This document shows positions 1 through 8,748 of a DNA stretch of 64,000 bases, one piece after another. Position numbers and translations under genes: made by a program. The stretch's first letter is position 1. Each line of letters begins with the position of its first letter. The stretch is from NCBI GenBank assembly GCA_964569385.1, contig CAZMUM010000019.1, positions 26,448-90,447 on the forward strand, read 5' to 3'. The stretch comes from JAADHX01 sp964569385 (GTDB lineage Bacteria > Actinomycetota > Acidimicrobiia > Acidimicrobiales > Poriferisodalaceae). A model generated the notes under the pieces. That model saw only the letters and a program-made list of their open reading frames with translations, had not been told where the DNA came from and searched no databases.

Positions 1-187
1 TGCCCTTCAACGGGTGCCGCTTCTTCAGACGACAGCGTTGGCGACGTTGACCGGTGCCCCAGCGGTGACGGTTCCGATTCGCACGTTTACCGGAACCCAA
101 GTTGGGCTGTCGCTGGTCGGCGCTCCCGGAACCGACGAAATGCTCATCGCGTTCGCGGCTCGACTGGTCGAACTCCTCAGCTTGTGA
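1..187 (+). CDS. Amidase (amidase signature family), C-terminal end only
   Basis: The frame is open from base 2 to the TGA at 185-187 and gives 61 residues ending in LVELLSL. The segment TGAPAVTVPIRTFTG followed by GLSLVGAPGTDEMLIAFA matches the conserved C-terminus of amidase-signature enzymes (GatA/amidase type), where a hydrophobic strand, a VGLQLVG-like strand and a GxDExLL helix close the fold. The catalytic Ser-Ser-Lys triad would lie upstream of the window, so substrate and activity cannot be judged. The stop overlaps the GTG start of the next gene by four bases (GTGA), which suggests one transcript. The family call rests on about 50 residues. Confidence 0.72.
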   Translation, partial: ALQRVPLLQTTALATLTGAPAVTVPIRTFTGTQVGLSLVGAPGTDEMLIAFAARLVELLSL

Positions 188-783
188 AGGGCGGCGATAT
201 TCCAGAACCACGAGACGACGAACCAATACACGTTCCCGCTAATGAGCGCGCCGCTGGGCTCGGCCACGGACGTACCGAGCGTCGTCGTCGGGCATCGCTT
301 GCGCCACTCGTCTTTTTGGTTGTCGGGGCGCTTGTAGTTGGAGTGGTCGCCTACTTTCGAGGCCATGACGAGTTGTCGTCCACGATCAACCAGACCCTCA
401 GCGAAGCCGACGGGGGAACCCAGGTCGATTCCGTCGTGTCGATCGCGAACAACGGCTCGGCCCAAGCCACCGTCCTGAGCGTCGGAGCCAATGCCGGCGG
501 TGCCATCGACTCTTTCGAAGTCACGATGGGGCTGGATGGCGATGTCGCCACCTATGGGGCCTTTGACGAGCTCGTGATTCCAGTCGGCCAAACTGCGATC
601 ATCAACTATGGATTCGTGTTCGAATGCACCGCCGCCGACGAGTTCTTCATAGATGTCGTCGTGCGTGTGCAGGTTAGGCAGAGGGGCATATTTCGTGTGT
701 TCGTCGAGCCCGACGACAATGCCGCCCGAAGGCGCTACGTGTGCGTCGACGGAGCTACCGTTGACGCAGCGACCAATCCGTAA
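184..783 (+). CDS. Unknown single-pass membrane protein, 199 aa
   Basis: I do not recognise this protein. The GTG start overlaps the amidase stop in a GTGA tetranucleotide, so it is probably translated together with the amidase. Residues 1-38 are charged and end in a cluster of arginines (RTERRRR). Residues 39-58 form one hydrophobic helix. The remaining roughly 140 residues are rich in small and beta-prone residues, as in an outside-facing beta-sandwich domain. Two cysteines, in FECTAADE and RYVCVDG, could form a disulphide outside the cell. Positive residues before the helix imply N-in, C-out topology. Function is unknown; co-transcription with an amidase is the only clue. Confidence 0.6.
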   Translation: MKGGDIPEPRDDEPIHVPANERAAGLGHGRTERRRRASLAPLVFLVVGALVVGVVAYFRGHDELSSTINQTLSEADGGTQVDSVVSIANNGSAQATVLSVGANAGGAIDSFEVTMGLDGDVATYGAFDELVIPVGQTAIINYGFVFECTAADEFFIDVVVRVQVRQRGIFRVFVEPDDNAARRRYVCVDGATVDAATNP

Positions 784-795
784 CCGACTGCGCTC

Positions 796-1659
796 TTAGT
801 TGAGGCGTTTGATGAGGCTGCTGGTGTCCCACCGGTTTCCGCCCATGGCCTGAACCTCAGCGTAGTAGCCATCGACGAGTTCGGTCACAGGCAACTTGGT
901 GCCGTTGCGTCTGGCCTCGTCGATGCAGTAGCCGAGGTCCTTCCGCATCCAATCGACGGCAAACCCGTGGTCGAAGTGATCTGCGGCCATTGTTTCGTGA
1001 CGGTTGTCCATCTGCCACGAGCCCGCCGCGCCTGCCGAAATTGTGGCGAAGACCTTTTCGAGGTCGAGACCCGCGTTTTGGCCGAACTTGACGCCTTCGG
1101 CCAGCGCCTGAACCAAGCCCGCGATACAAATCTGGTTGATCATCTTGGTCATCTGTCCAGAACCGACCGGACCAATGAGGTTGCAACACTTCGAGTAGGC
1201 GTCGATGACTGGCGAGACGGAATCGAATGTGGCCTGACTGCCTCCGCACATGACGGTTAGCGTGCCGTTGTCGGCGCCGGCCTGACCTCCACTGATAGGA
1301 GCATCGATGAAGCCAACTCCGGTTCGGTCGCATGCGGTGCCGAGCTCGCGAGCCAATTCAGCCGACGTCGTTGTGTGATCGACAAGCGCCGAACCCTCGG
1401 ACATGCCCGCAAGCGCTCCATCGTCTCCGTATACAACCGATCGCACGTCGTCGTCGTTGCCGACACACAGGAACACCACGTCAGCGCCTTGGGCTGCATC
1501 GCGAGCTGTGGGCGCGACCGATCCGGCCCCGTACTCCGAAAGCCATGAGTCGGCCTTGGCCGCGGTGCGGTTCCAGACCGTCACATCGTGTGAGGCATTC
1601 AGTAGGTGGCCGGCCATGGGGTAACCCATCACGCCGAGACCGAGAAATGCAGTCTTCAT
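796..1659 (-). CDS. 3-hydroxyisobutyrate dehydrogenase-like oxidoreductase
   Basis: The 287-residue protein belongs to the beta-hydroxyacid dehydrogenase family (HIBDH, tartronate semialdehyde reductase, GLYR1). It starts with the Rossmann glycine motif FLGLGVMGYPMA (residues 5-16). It carries the substrate-binding motif DAPISGGQAGA (119-129) and the catalytic-lysine helix GSGQMTKMINQ with Lys172. Length is normal for the family. Such enzymes oxidise 3-hydroxyacids or reduce semialdehydes with NAD(P). The exact substrate cannot be read from sequence: valine breakdown (MmsB) and glyoxylate metabolism (GarR) are both possible, and no valine-pathway genes are nearby. The start ATG follows a purine-rich stretch. 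The gene lies 35 bp downstream of the metallo-hydrolase gene on the same strand. Confidence 0.85.
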   Translation of the reverse strand: MKTAFLGLGVMGYPMAGHLLNASHDVTVWNRTAAKADSWLSEYGAGSVAPTARDAAQGADVVFLCVGNDDDVRSVVYGDDGALAGMSEGSALVDHTTTSAELARELGTACDRTGVGFIDAPISGGQAGADNGTLTVMCGGSQATFDSVSPVIDAYSKCCNLIGPVGSGQMTKMINQICIAGLVQALAEGVKFGQNAGLDLEKVFATISAGAAGSWQMDNRHETMAADHFDHGFAVDWMRKDLGYCIDEARRNGTKLPVTELVDGYYAEVQAMGGNRWDTSSLIKRLN

Positions 1660-1694
1660 CGTAATCCTTTAGTAGATCTGTCCACGGGTTGTCG

Positions 1695-2321
1695 TCAGCT
1701 AAGGCCCAGCTCGGCGATTCTGTCGAAAACCCGTTCGCGCTCATCACCAATAGTGGTCGCGTCGCCGTGCCCGGTGTGCACGATGGTCGAGTCCGGCAAG
1801 GTCAGTAGTTCGTCGCGGATCGAGGCCAAAATTGTCGGCTCGTCGCTATAGCTTCGCCCCGTCGCGCCAGGTCCGCCACAGAACAACGTGTCGCCACTTA
1901 TCATAAGGCTCGATGCGGCATCGTAGAAACAACAACACCCGGGTGAGTGGCCAGGCGTGTGGAGAACCCCGAGTTCGTGACCGCCAGCCTTGAGTGTCGA
2001 GCCCGGAACCACAGCTCCATCGGTTGTGGCGTCTGGATACACAACATCCCACAACATGGCGTCGTCGGTGTTGAGCAGGATCGGAGCATCGACCGCATCG
2101 CGCAGCGCGACCGCAGCATTGATGTGATCGTTGTGACCGTGGGTGAGCACAATGGCCGTCACCCGTCGGCCGTTGACCGCATCGACGATCGGGCCATGAT
2201 CGTGGGCCGCGTCGAACACCGCCACCTCTCGATCGTTGCCGACAAGCCAAATGTTGTTGGTGACCTCCCACTCGCCACCATCAAGGGCGAAGACTCCATC
2301 AGTTGTAACTAGTTCAATCAT
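1695..2321 (-). CDS. MBL-fold metallo-hydrolase, candidate S-formylmycothiol hydrolase
   Basis: A 208-residue metallo-beta-lactamase-fold hydrolase of the glyoxalase II type. Metal ligands are visible: THGHNDH (His61, His63, Asp65, His66), His124 in TPGHSPG, Asp144 in SGDTLF and His185 in HTGHG. I chose the ATG at 2321 because the family begins near MIELVTTDG. An open extension to a GTG at 2390 only translates a 30-bp tandem repeat. The gene follows mscR on the same strand. In other actinobacteria a similar hydrolase is paired with mscR and is thought to hydrolyse S-formylmycothiol; that role here is inferred from context and not proven. It may alternatively act on another thioester such as a lactoyl-thiol. 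Confidence 0.85.
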   Translation of the reverse strand: MIELVTTDGVFALDGGEWEVTNNIWLVGNDREVAVFDAAHDHGPIVDAVNGRRVTAIVLTHGHNDHINAAVALRDAVDAPILLNTDDAMLWDVVYPDATTDGAVVPGSTLKAGGHELGVLHTPGHSPGCCCFYDAASSLMISGDTLFCGGPGATGRSYSDEPTILASIRDELLTLPDSTIVHTGHGDATTIGDERERVFDRIAELGLS

Positions 2322-2406
2322 TGCGTTCCCGGGCCACGCAGGCCCTGTTGTTGCGTTCCCGGGCCACGCAGGCCCTGTTGTTGCGTTCACGGGCCACGCA
2401 GGCCCT
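2321..2406. repeat. 30-bp tandem repeat, three copies, each with a small hairpin
   Basis: Three contiguous copies of a 30-bp unit begin at 2321, 2351 and 2381; the last is truncated at about 26 bp. Each unit contains the inverted repeat GGGCC-acgca-GGCCC. The array fills most of the gap between the mscR stop and the start of the metallo-hydrolase gene, and its proximal end contains the start codon of that gene. Copies one and two are identical; the third has one change (ttcac for ttccc) that creates an in-frame GTG on the minus strand. Confidence 0.9.
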
Positions 2407-2438
2407 TTGCGTTTCGGTTTGTAGTGTCTTGGATCGGT

Positions 2439-3524
2439 TCATAACTCGACAACTGACCGTAGGACTTCGCCGCGCTCCATCTTGTGGAACGCCTCTTCAA
2501 CATCGCCAAGACCAATCCGTTCGCTCACGAAAGCATCTAGGTCGAGACGACCCTGCATGTAAAGGTCGATGAGCATTGGGAAGTCGCGGCTAGGAAGGCA
2601 ATCGCCATACCAGCTCGACTTGAGTGAACCGCCGCGGCCAAACACATCGATGAACTGAAGCTCAAGCTTCATCTCAGGGTTAGGGACCCCGACAAGCACG
2701 ACGGTGCCAGCCAGATCTCGAGCCTCGAAGGCCTGCTTGTAGACAGACGGAAGCCCGATGGCATCGATAGCGACATCGACCCCGTTGCCGCCGGTGAGCT
2801 TACGAATCTCTTCGACGGCATCGACTTGGCTCGAGTTGATGGTGTGGGTGGCACCAAAACCTTTGGCCCATTCGAGTTTCGTGTCGTCGAGGTCGACTCC
2901 GATGATGGTTGATGCTCCGGCCAGCCTGGCACCAGCGATGGCTGCATCGCCAACCCCGCCACAGCCAAAGACTGCAACGCTGTCACCGGGGCCCACCTCG
3001 CCGGTATTCATCGCGGCACCGATGCCGGCCATTACGCCACAGCCCAAAAGGCCCGCCGCTGCTGGGTCGGCGGCCGGGTCGACCTTGGTGCATTGGCCCG
3101 AAGCCACCAGAGTTTTGTCGGCGAAGGCGCCTATGCCAAGGGCCGGCGACAACTCTGTGCCGTCGGCGAGGGTCATCTTCTGGGTTGCGTTGTGCGTACT
3201 GAAACAGAGGTGCGGCTTGCCTTTGAGACACGAGCGACACTGACCGCACACGGCGCGCCAGTTGAGAATCACAAAATCGCCTGGGGCTACATCGGTGACC
3301 CCGTCGCCAACTGCTTCGACTACGCCAGCAGCTTCGTGGCCAAGCAGAAATGGGAACTCATCGTTTATACCGCCCTCTCGATAATGGAGGTCTGTATGGC
3401 ATACACCACATGCCTGAATGGCAACAACTGCCTCGCCTGGGCCCGGATCGGGCACGATGACATCGACGAGCTGAACCGGCTCGCCCTTAGCCATCGCGAC
3501 GACGCCTTTAACGGTCTGGGGCAT
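2439..3524 (-). CDS. mscR: S-(hydroxymethyl)mycothiol dehydrogenase
   Basis: A 361-residue zinc-dependent medium-chain alcohol dehydrogenase that closely resembles mycobacterial MscR (mycothiol-dependent formaldehyde dehydrogenase) along its length. It oxidises the formaldehyde-mycothiol adduct with NAD to S-formylmycothiol, and the family may also act on S-nitrosomycothiol. Visible residues are catalytic zinc ligands Cys42 (ACGVCHTD) and His63-Glu64 (LLGHEAAG), and structural zinc cysteines 93, 96, 99 and 107 (CGQCRSC, HLC). The cofactor motif is FGCGGVGDAAI. MscR-typical segments YREGGIND and GGSLKSSWYGDCLP are present. The ATG at 3524 is preceded by a strong GGAGG site (ctggaggaacgtc). A longer upstream open frame lacks homologous sequence. 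The downstream metallo-hydrolase probably takes the next step. Confidence 0.93.
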   Translation of the reverse strand: MPQTVKGVVAMAKGEPVQLVDVIVPDPGPGEAVVAIQACGVCHTDLHYREGGINDEFPFLLGHEAAGVVEAVGDGVTDVAPGDFVILNWRAVCGQCRSCLKGKPHLCFSTHNATQKMTLADGTELSPALGIGAFADKTLVASGQCTKVDPAADPAAAGLLGCGVMAGIGAAMNTGEVGPGDSVAVFGCGGVGDAAIAGARLAGASTIIGVDLDDTKLEWAKGFGATHTINSSQVDAVEEIRKLTGGNGVDVAIDAIGLPSVYKQAFEARDLAGTVVLVGVPNPEMKLELQFIDVFGRGGSLKSSWYGDCLPSRDFPMLIDLYMQGRLDLDAFVSERIGLGDVEEAFHKMERGEVLRSVVEL

Positions 3525-3598
3525 GACGTTCCTCCAGTTGGAACCAGTGACTGAATTCGGTCTGGACTCTACGCCCTCCAGACCTTCGCGGTGGTTTC

Positions 3599-6500
3599 CT
3601 AGAAGCCGCGGACTGAAGGGGGGCCGGGGATGCCGCGTGATGCAACTCGGATTGGGTGATCGGCTGCGGTAAATGGCGAGATCGCGAAGCGCCACGACGT
3701 TGGCGACGCCGGAACCTGGTATTTGTCCAGCACTCCGGGCCCGCACGAGGCGTTACCGAGCCCGCTGTGGCGCCCGTCGATGTGGATTACGACATCATCG
3801 ATGGGGCTTAGTTCGTGGGCGTGAGCAGCGGCCTCGATGTTGGCCACGGTGTGATGCCCTACATTGAGACCGAACGCAGGATCGCCAACCAGCAATAACC
3901 CCGAGCCCTCGGAATCAGTCAGTGCCGCCCAGCGAACACCATGATGGTGGCCGCTCTCTTGGGGCACTGCATAGGGGTACATGTCGTCGGCGACTGACCG
4001 GGTGTGGCGCGTCACTCTGGCGGAACTCACCCGGTCCGGGTAAGTCTCGAATGGTCCAGGGCCATACCACTCGAGCTTGGTCAGCGCCTGGTTAAGCCGC
4101 CCGACCTGACCGAGGCGCGGCAACTGGGGCAGCCCCCATTGGCCGGAGCTGAATGTAGCGCTGACAACGAGCAGCCCTCCCGGAAACAGCTCGTATCTGA
4201 ATTCGAACCTCAGCTCGGTCGACCCGCCGGCACCAACCAAGACATGGCTACTGGTAACGGTCGTACTACTTGATACCGCCAGGGTCGTGCTCGAAATGGT
4301 GAGGTCGTCGTAACCGGCTCGATGCCATCGTCTGGTGGCTTGTTCTGCTCCAAAACGACACCGATCGTTGTCGGTTGGTGCTCGCCAAACTGTCGGTAGC
4401 AGCGGTGCAGTTACGTAGTCGCAGCCGTCGAACTCAAAACCGGCAAGGCCGCCGGAGGCCCGATCGATAGTCGCCACCACATCGCCCGATGCAAGGGCCA
4501 CAAGGTCGGCGCTCTCGGCGATCTCGACCTTCTGACCTGCTGGCGATACCGATGGGCGACGGCGAGTTGTTGGCGTCACCGCGAATTGACTGCTTGCTAC
4601 CTCATGGCCTGCGGGGGCCCAACGCGTCCGAGCAGTTCGAACAACGCTGATCGTGACGAAGTGCTCGACTGAGGCGTTCAGCGTCGCTGTCTTGTACGGA
4701 ACGACGATATCGGCCCCGTGACCAGGACGAATGTGGGGTAGTTCTACTGCTCCGGCCTGAACCTGGCGGCCCGCGCTCTCGAGCCTCCAGGTCACTGTGT
4801 ACATGGCCAACCCGAGCCACTGTTGCCTGTTGGTAACCCTGATGAGCCCCACCTCGGCGTCAATGACCTCGAACCCCACCGGTTGATAACAGTGCTTGAC
4901 TTGAGCCAGCGCGGGATGGGGGTGGCGGTCTGGTGACACCAGGCCGTTCATGCAGAACGCGCCGTCGTTTGGCTCGTCGCCGAAGTCGCCTCCGTAGCCA
5001 AACCACGGCACCGCATCTTCGTCAAGCTCGGCCACCGTTGTGCGGCGAAGGCCCTGATCGGCCCAGTCCCAGATAAAGCCGCCGTGAAGGCGGGGGAGAG
5101 ACCTGATGAGCTCCCAATACTCGTCGAGGTTTCCGGTGCTGTTACCCATCGAGTGGGCGTACTCGCACGCAATAACGGGCCTGTCGTCGTTCGCGAGCGT
5201 GCCTAGAGCCTCGAGGTCGGCCAACGACGGGTACATCGGGGCGATGATGTCGACCAGGGGTCGGCGCCCCGATGGATGGTAGTGAATCGGCCTGGTCGGG
5301 TCGTTGTTCTTCAGCCAGGAAGCAGCTATCTCGTGGTTGACGCCGTGGCCTGATTCGTTTCCGAGCGACCAGACGATAACGCAGGCTCGGTTCTTGTCCC
5401 TGGCGACCATTCGCTGCACCCGGTTCATGAACTGGTGTTCCCAGGTGGGATCGGTTGCCAACTGATCCCACACGCCATGGCTTTCGAGGTTTGCCTCATC
5501 GAACACGTACATGCCATAGAGGTCACAGAGCTCGAGGAACTGGTGGTCGTTGGGGTAGTGCGCTGTTCGTATGGCGTTTATGTTGTGTTGTTTCATCATC
5601 TCGATGTCGCGAATCATCGATTCACGCGAGATGGCCTTGCCTGTGTCTGGGTCGTGGTCGTGGCGATTTACCCCTCGAATCTCGACTGGACGGCCATTGA
5701 CGAGCAGGCGTCCGGCTTCGATCGCGACGGCGCGAACCCCGACCTTCTCGACGTGCTCATGAACAACCTCACCGTTGTTGTCGATTAGGGACACTGTGAG
5801 CGTGTGGAGGTACGGATCCTCGGCCCACCACAGCCGCACGGTGGTCAGTGTTTCGCGAAGCCTAACTACGCCGTCTTCGTCGGGCACACCTACCACGGTC
5901 ACCAGCGCATCACCAGTTGCCGTCGCGAGTGAGATGCGGATCTTGTATTCAGCGAAGGGCGATACCTCACCGTCAACATCAGGTTGAGCTTTCGGAACCG
6001 AAGCGTTGCCCACGCCAAGAGTGGTTGTTACTTGTAAATCACACGTTGTGTGGTCTGACTGTAAATGTGACCGGAATAAAGTATCGATGATGCGAACATT
6101 AGGTACCGTCCACACAGTTACTGAGCGCTGAAGGCCACTCAGCCACCACATGTCTTGGCCTTCGAGATAAGAGCCGGCCGACCAGCGATACACCTGAACT
6201 GCGATGGTGTTTTGGCCTTCGACAATGTGGTCTGTGAGATCGAACGAGGCCGGCAGTCGGCTATCGGTGGTGAAGCCCACAACTTCGCCGTTTATGGCGA
6301 CGTGACCGCAGGAGTCGATCGCGCCGAACGTCACCATTATTCGGCGCTCGTCTAGCCAGCTGGCGTCGATTTCGAATGTACGCCGGTAGACGGCCGTTGG
6401 GTTGTCTGCTGGCACCTTCGGCGGGTCGGCTGGCCATGGGTACTGGACGTTGGTGTAGATCGGAATGTCGGAACGCCCCGCATCAGTTAGCTGCCAGGAG

Positions 6501-6721
6501 CTCGGCACCTCGATTTCGGCCCATGCGTCGGATGCGTCGTTGGGCTGAGCTATTGCGGCCCAGTCGCCCGGCACATCTTCTGGCCGGTCATAGAGCCGGA
6601 AACACCAGCGGCCGTCAAGGCTCAGCTGCTCACCAGACGACTCCATCGCAATGGTGGCCGGCACACGTCCCCAACCGGTAACCGTGTGATCTAGATGGTC
6701 TGGAAGGCCCGGTGTTGTCAC
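3599..6721 (-). CDS. lacZ: Beta-galactosidase, glycoside hydrolase family 2
   Basis: A 1040-residue enzyme with the full LacZ domain plan: jelly-roll sugar-binding domain (about 30-220), immunoglobulin-like domain, TIM barrel with the active site (about 330-620), second Ig-like domain and the large C-terminal beta-sandwich that closes the site. The acid/base glutamate is Glu456 in WSLGNESGHG. The nucleophile is Glu520 in CEYAHSMGNS. RGVNRHDHD and FDEANLESHG are family hallmarks. Length matches E. coli LacZ (1024). There is no signal peptide, so it is probably cytoplasmic and splits terminal beta-galactosides. The start is a GTG at 6721 without a clear ribosome-binding site. It lies 23 bp after a PaiB-like gene on the same strand. 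No sugar transporter is adjacent. Confidence 0.93.
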   Translation of the reverse strand: MTTPGLPDHLDHTVTGWGRVPATIAMESSGEQLSLDGRWCFRLYDRPEDVPGDWAAIAQPNDASDAWAEIEVPSSWQLTDAGRSDIPIYTNVQYPWPADPPKVPADNPTAVYRRTFEIDASWLDERRIMVTFGAIDSCGHVAINGEVVGFTTDSRLPASFDLTDHIVEGQNTIAVQVYRWSAGSYLEGQDMWWLSGLQRSVTVWTVPNVRIIDTLFRSHLQSDHTTCDLQVTTTLGVGNASVPKAQPDVDGEVSPFAEYKIRISLATATGDALVTVVGVPDEDGVVRLRETLTTVRLWWAEDPYLHTLTVSLIDNNGEVVHEHVEKVGVRAVAIEAGRLLVNGRPVEIRGVNRHDHDPDTGKAISRESMIRDIEMMKQHNINAIRTAHYPNDHQFLELCDLYGMYVFDEANLESHGVWDQLATDPTWEHQFMNRVQRMVARDKNRACVIVWSLGNESGHGVNHEIAASWLKNNDPTRPIHYHPSGRRPLVDIIAPMYPSLADLEALGTLANDDRPVIACEYAHSMGNSTGNLDEYWELIRSLPRLHGGFIWDWADQGLRRTTVAELDEDAVPWFGYGGDFGDEPNDGAFCMNGLVSPDRHPHPALAQVKHCYQPVGFEVIDAEVGLIRVTNRQQWLGLAMYTVTWRLESAGRQVQAGAVELPHIRPGHGADIVVPYKTATLNASVEHFVTISVVRTARTRWAPAGHEVASSQFAVTPTTRRRPSVSPAGQKVEIAESADLVALASGDVVATIDRASGGLAGFEFDGCDYVTAPLLPTVWRAPTDNDRCRFGAEQATRRWHRAGYDDLTISSTTLAVSSSTTVTSSHVLVGAGGSTELRFEFRYELFPGGLLVVSATFSSGQWGLPQLPRLGQVGRLNQALTKLEWYGPGPFETYPDRVSSARVTRHTRSVADDMYPYAVPQESGHHHGVRWAALTDSEGSGLLLVGDPAFGLNVGHHTVANIEAAAHAHELSPIDDVVIHIDGRHSGLGNASCGPGVLDKYQVPASPTSWRFAISPFTAADHPIRVASRGIPGPPSVRGF

Positions 6722-6744
6722 AACATCAGATGGTACGGCGACGC

Positions 6745-7374
6745 CTAGGTCTCTGTGGCCCGTCTTGTCATGTGATCGGCCGCCGCTTGGTCTCCAGGGC
6801 TATTTCGGTCGCGAAGGGTCTGCTCGATGAGTGTGCGGTGCTCTGGAGTCTTGTTGCCGCCGTACTTGAGCTTCCCAACCATCGACTCGATGTGCAGAAC
6901 AACGGCCTTAATGGCCCGAAGTTGTTTTCCGTACGGGTCTGGGCCCGGTTGCACGACTGCGTGGCCCCCTTGGGGTTGGAAGTGTCGAAGCTGATGCATC
7001 AATACGTCGGCCACCTGCTCGGGTTCGGCCATGATCTCGGCTCGACACCTCGCCTGAACCGACGCGTAATAGCTCGTGGCGGTTCCGTAGTCTGGGTCGG
7101 TGCCAGGAACAGCGTTCGTTCGCGTATCGATGTAGGTCCAGTCGGCGATGATGGTGAACATCACCAGCGGATTCTCCTCGATGGCGGCCCAGGCCGGGTT
7201 GTTGACAGCTAGGTGCAATGCGAGGTCGGCTTGGCCGTCGAATATGAAATGGGTTGGGACGACTACCGGCAAATCACGACCTGTTCCAGGTGCGATTAGT
7301 TGACCGAAATCGTTACCTGCCAAGAGCATCCGACATTCAGCATCGGTGGCTGCATCGTGGGGTCTAATCAGCAT
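6745..7374 (-). CDS. PaiB-type FMN-binding negative regulator family protein
   Basis: A 209-residue protein of the PaiB/FMN-binding split-barrel family. The order of motifs fits: an N-terminal LIRPHDAATDAE segment, a split-barrel strand with VVVPTHFIF, the segment NNPAWAAIEENPLVMFTI, then TSYYASVQARCRAEI and the C-terminal KLKYGGNKTPEHR that corresponds to the KxSQNR-like end of PaiB. Bacillus PaiB represses sporulation and degradative-enzyme genes, but for most homologues the function is unknown and flavin or haem binding is only assumed. It is transcribed away from the serine hydrolase gene and directly ahead of the beta-galactosidase gene, which it may share a message with. Confidence 0.78.
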   Translation of the reverse strand: MLIRPHDAATDAECRMLLAGNDFGQLIAPGTGRDLPVVVPTHFIFDGQADLALHLAVNNPAWAAIEENPLVMFTIIADWTYIDTRTNAVPGTDPDYGTATSYYASVQARCRAEIMAEPEQVADVLMHQLRHFQPQGGHAVVQPGPDPYGKQLRAIKAVVLHIESMVGKLKYGGNKTPEHRTLIEQTLRDRNSPGDQAAADHMTRRATET

Positions 7375-7440
7375 CGTGGGGCTCCGTTGTTCGCGGCGTC
7401 GGTCGGCGACATTGGTCGAATCAGTATCTCGTTTCGGGTG

Positions 7441-7468
7441 ACGGTACCGCCGCGCTGTACGGTGCCGT
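7441..7468. promoter_or_regulatory. Imperfect inverted repeat in a divergent intergenic region
   Basis: Between the PaiB-like gene (minus) and the serine hydrolase gene (plus), ACGGTACC at 7441-7448 and GGTGCCGT at 7461-7468 form a 7-of-8 inverted repeat with a 12-bp centre. The location suits an operator for a dimeric regulator. I could not identify convincing -10/-35 boxes, so this is only a candidate. Confidence 0.22.
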
Positions 7469-7509
7469 GTTTGGAAGCGGACTTCTGTCCACTAGCGCTG
7501 AGGGCATTC

Positions 7510-8739
7510 ATGAGCATTGAGGTTGAGGCCACACCAGAAGAGATGGGTATGTCATCTACCCAAATGGAGCACTTAACCCGCCACATGCATGCCTACGTCG
7601 ACGATGGTCGACTTCCTGGCGTCAACACCCTCGTGTCCAGGGGCGGCAAGATCGTCTACCTCGACATGTACGGCGAACGCGACATGGAGAAACACCTGCC
7701 CGTTGTGGCCGACACCGTCTACCGGTTCTACTCGATGTCGAAACCGATTACATCTATTGCTTTCATGCAGCTGTACGAACAGGGTCGGGTAATGCTGTCG
7801 GACCCCGTCGAGAAGTTCTTGCCCGCGTTCAAAGACATGCAGGTGTTCGACGGTGGAAGCAACCAGAGTCCGGTTACGAGGCCGGCGTCGACCAAGATGA
7901 CCATGCATCATCTGCTGACTCACATGTCTGGGCTCACCTATGGCTTCATGCAAGCCAGCGTGGTCGACTCGATCTATCGAGCCAACGGTTTCGACTTTGG
8001 TTCCAAGCTTGGCAACACCACCGAGACGATCGACGCTCTCGCGGCGCTGCCACTGCTGTGCGACCCAGGCACCGCCTGGAACTACTCGCACTCGACCGAC
8101 GTCGTTGGTCGAATCATCGAGGTCATTTCTGGCCAGCAGCTAGGCGACTACCTGTCTGAGCATGTTTTCGACCCGTTAGGGATGACCGACACCGGGTTCC
8201 ATGTTCACGACGATGCCCACGATCGGTTCTCGTCGAACTACATTCCGCACCCCAAGACCGGTAAGGCGACCTTGCTCGACGCCTCCGACACCAGCCCGGC
8301 CCTGAAATCTGCTCAATTCGAGGGTGGCGGCGGTGGCTTGATGTCGACAATGTACGACTATCACCAGTTCTGTCGGATGCTGATGGCTGGGGGCACGCTC
8401 GACAAAACCAGGGTCATAGGCCGAAAGACCCTCGATTTCATGACGTCTAACCACCTACCGGGTGGTGGGGATTTGGTTAGTTGCGGAACGCCGCTGTTCA
8501 GCGAGACCCCTTACGACGGGGTTGGTTTTGGGCTTGGGTTCTCGGTGCAGCTCAATCCGGCGATCACGAAGGTTGTTTCGAGCCCCGGCGAGTTCGCTTG
8601 GGGTGGGGCCGCTTCGACTGCGTTCTGGTGTGACCCAGCCGAGGATTTGCACGTCATCTTCCTTACTCAACTGCTGCCGTCGAGCTACCACCCAATTCGC
8701 ACCGAACTAAAACAGTTGGTGTACTCCTCACTCTTGTAG
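7510..8739 (+). CDS. Beta-lactamase-fold serine hydrolase (class C / esterase type)
   Basis: A 409-residue serine hydrolase of the beta-lactamase (PF00144) superfamily. The catalytic SxxK tetrad is Ser75-Met-Ser-Lys78 in YRFYSMSKPITS. The YxN-like motif is Tyr192-Ser-His. MTMHHLLTHMSGLTYG is the conserved structural segment of the EstB / D-aminopeptidase group. There is no secretion signal from the ATG at 7510, so a cytoplasmic esterase or peptidase is more likely than a resistance beta-lactamase. The start was chosen because homology begins shortly after MSIEVEATPEEMG. The upstream extension of the frame to 7300 overlaps the divergent gene and looks non-coding. Mycothione reductase follows after 9 bp, suggesting a two-gene operon. 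Confidence 0.87.
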   Translation: MSIEVEATPEEMGMSSTQMEHLTRHMHAYVDDGRLPGVNTLVSRGGKIVYLDMYGERDMEKHLPVVADTVYRFYSMSKPITSIAFMQLYEQGRVMLSDPVEKFLPAFKDMQVFDGGSNQSPVTRPASTKMTMHHLLTHMSGLTYGFMQASVVDSIYRANGFDFGSKLGNTTETIDALAALPLLCDPGTAWNYSHSTDVVGRIIEVISGQQLGDYLSEHVFDPLGMTDTGFHVHDDAHDRFSSNYIPHPKTGKATLLDASDTSPALKSAQFEGGGGGLMSTMYDYHQFCRMLMAGGTLDKTRVIGRKTLDFMTSNHLPGGGDLVSCGTPLFSETPYDGVGFGLGFSVQLNPAITKVVSSPGEFAWGGAASTAFWCDPAEDLHVIFLTQLLPSSYHPIRTELKQLVYSSLL

Positions 8740-8748
8740 CGGGCGACT

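Noticed and set aside
2321..2390. N-terminal extension of the metallo-hydrolase from GTG at 2390
   Set aside because: The extra 23 residues only translate the 30-bp repeat; the family starts near MIELVTTDG.
7510..8739. Serine hydrolase as an antibiotic-resistance beta-lactamase
   Set aside because: No export signal, and the motifs fit the esterase/peptidase side of the superfamily.
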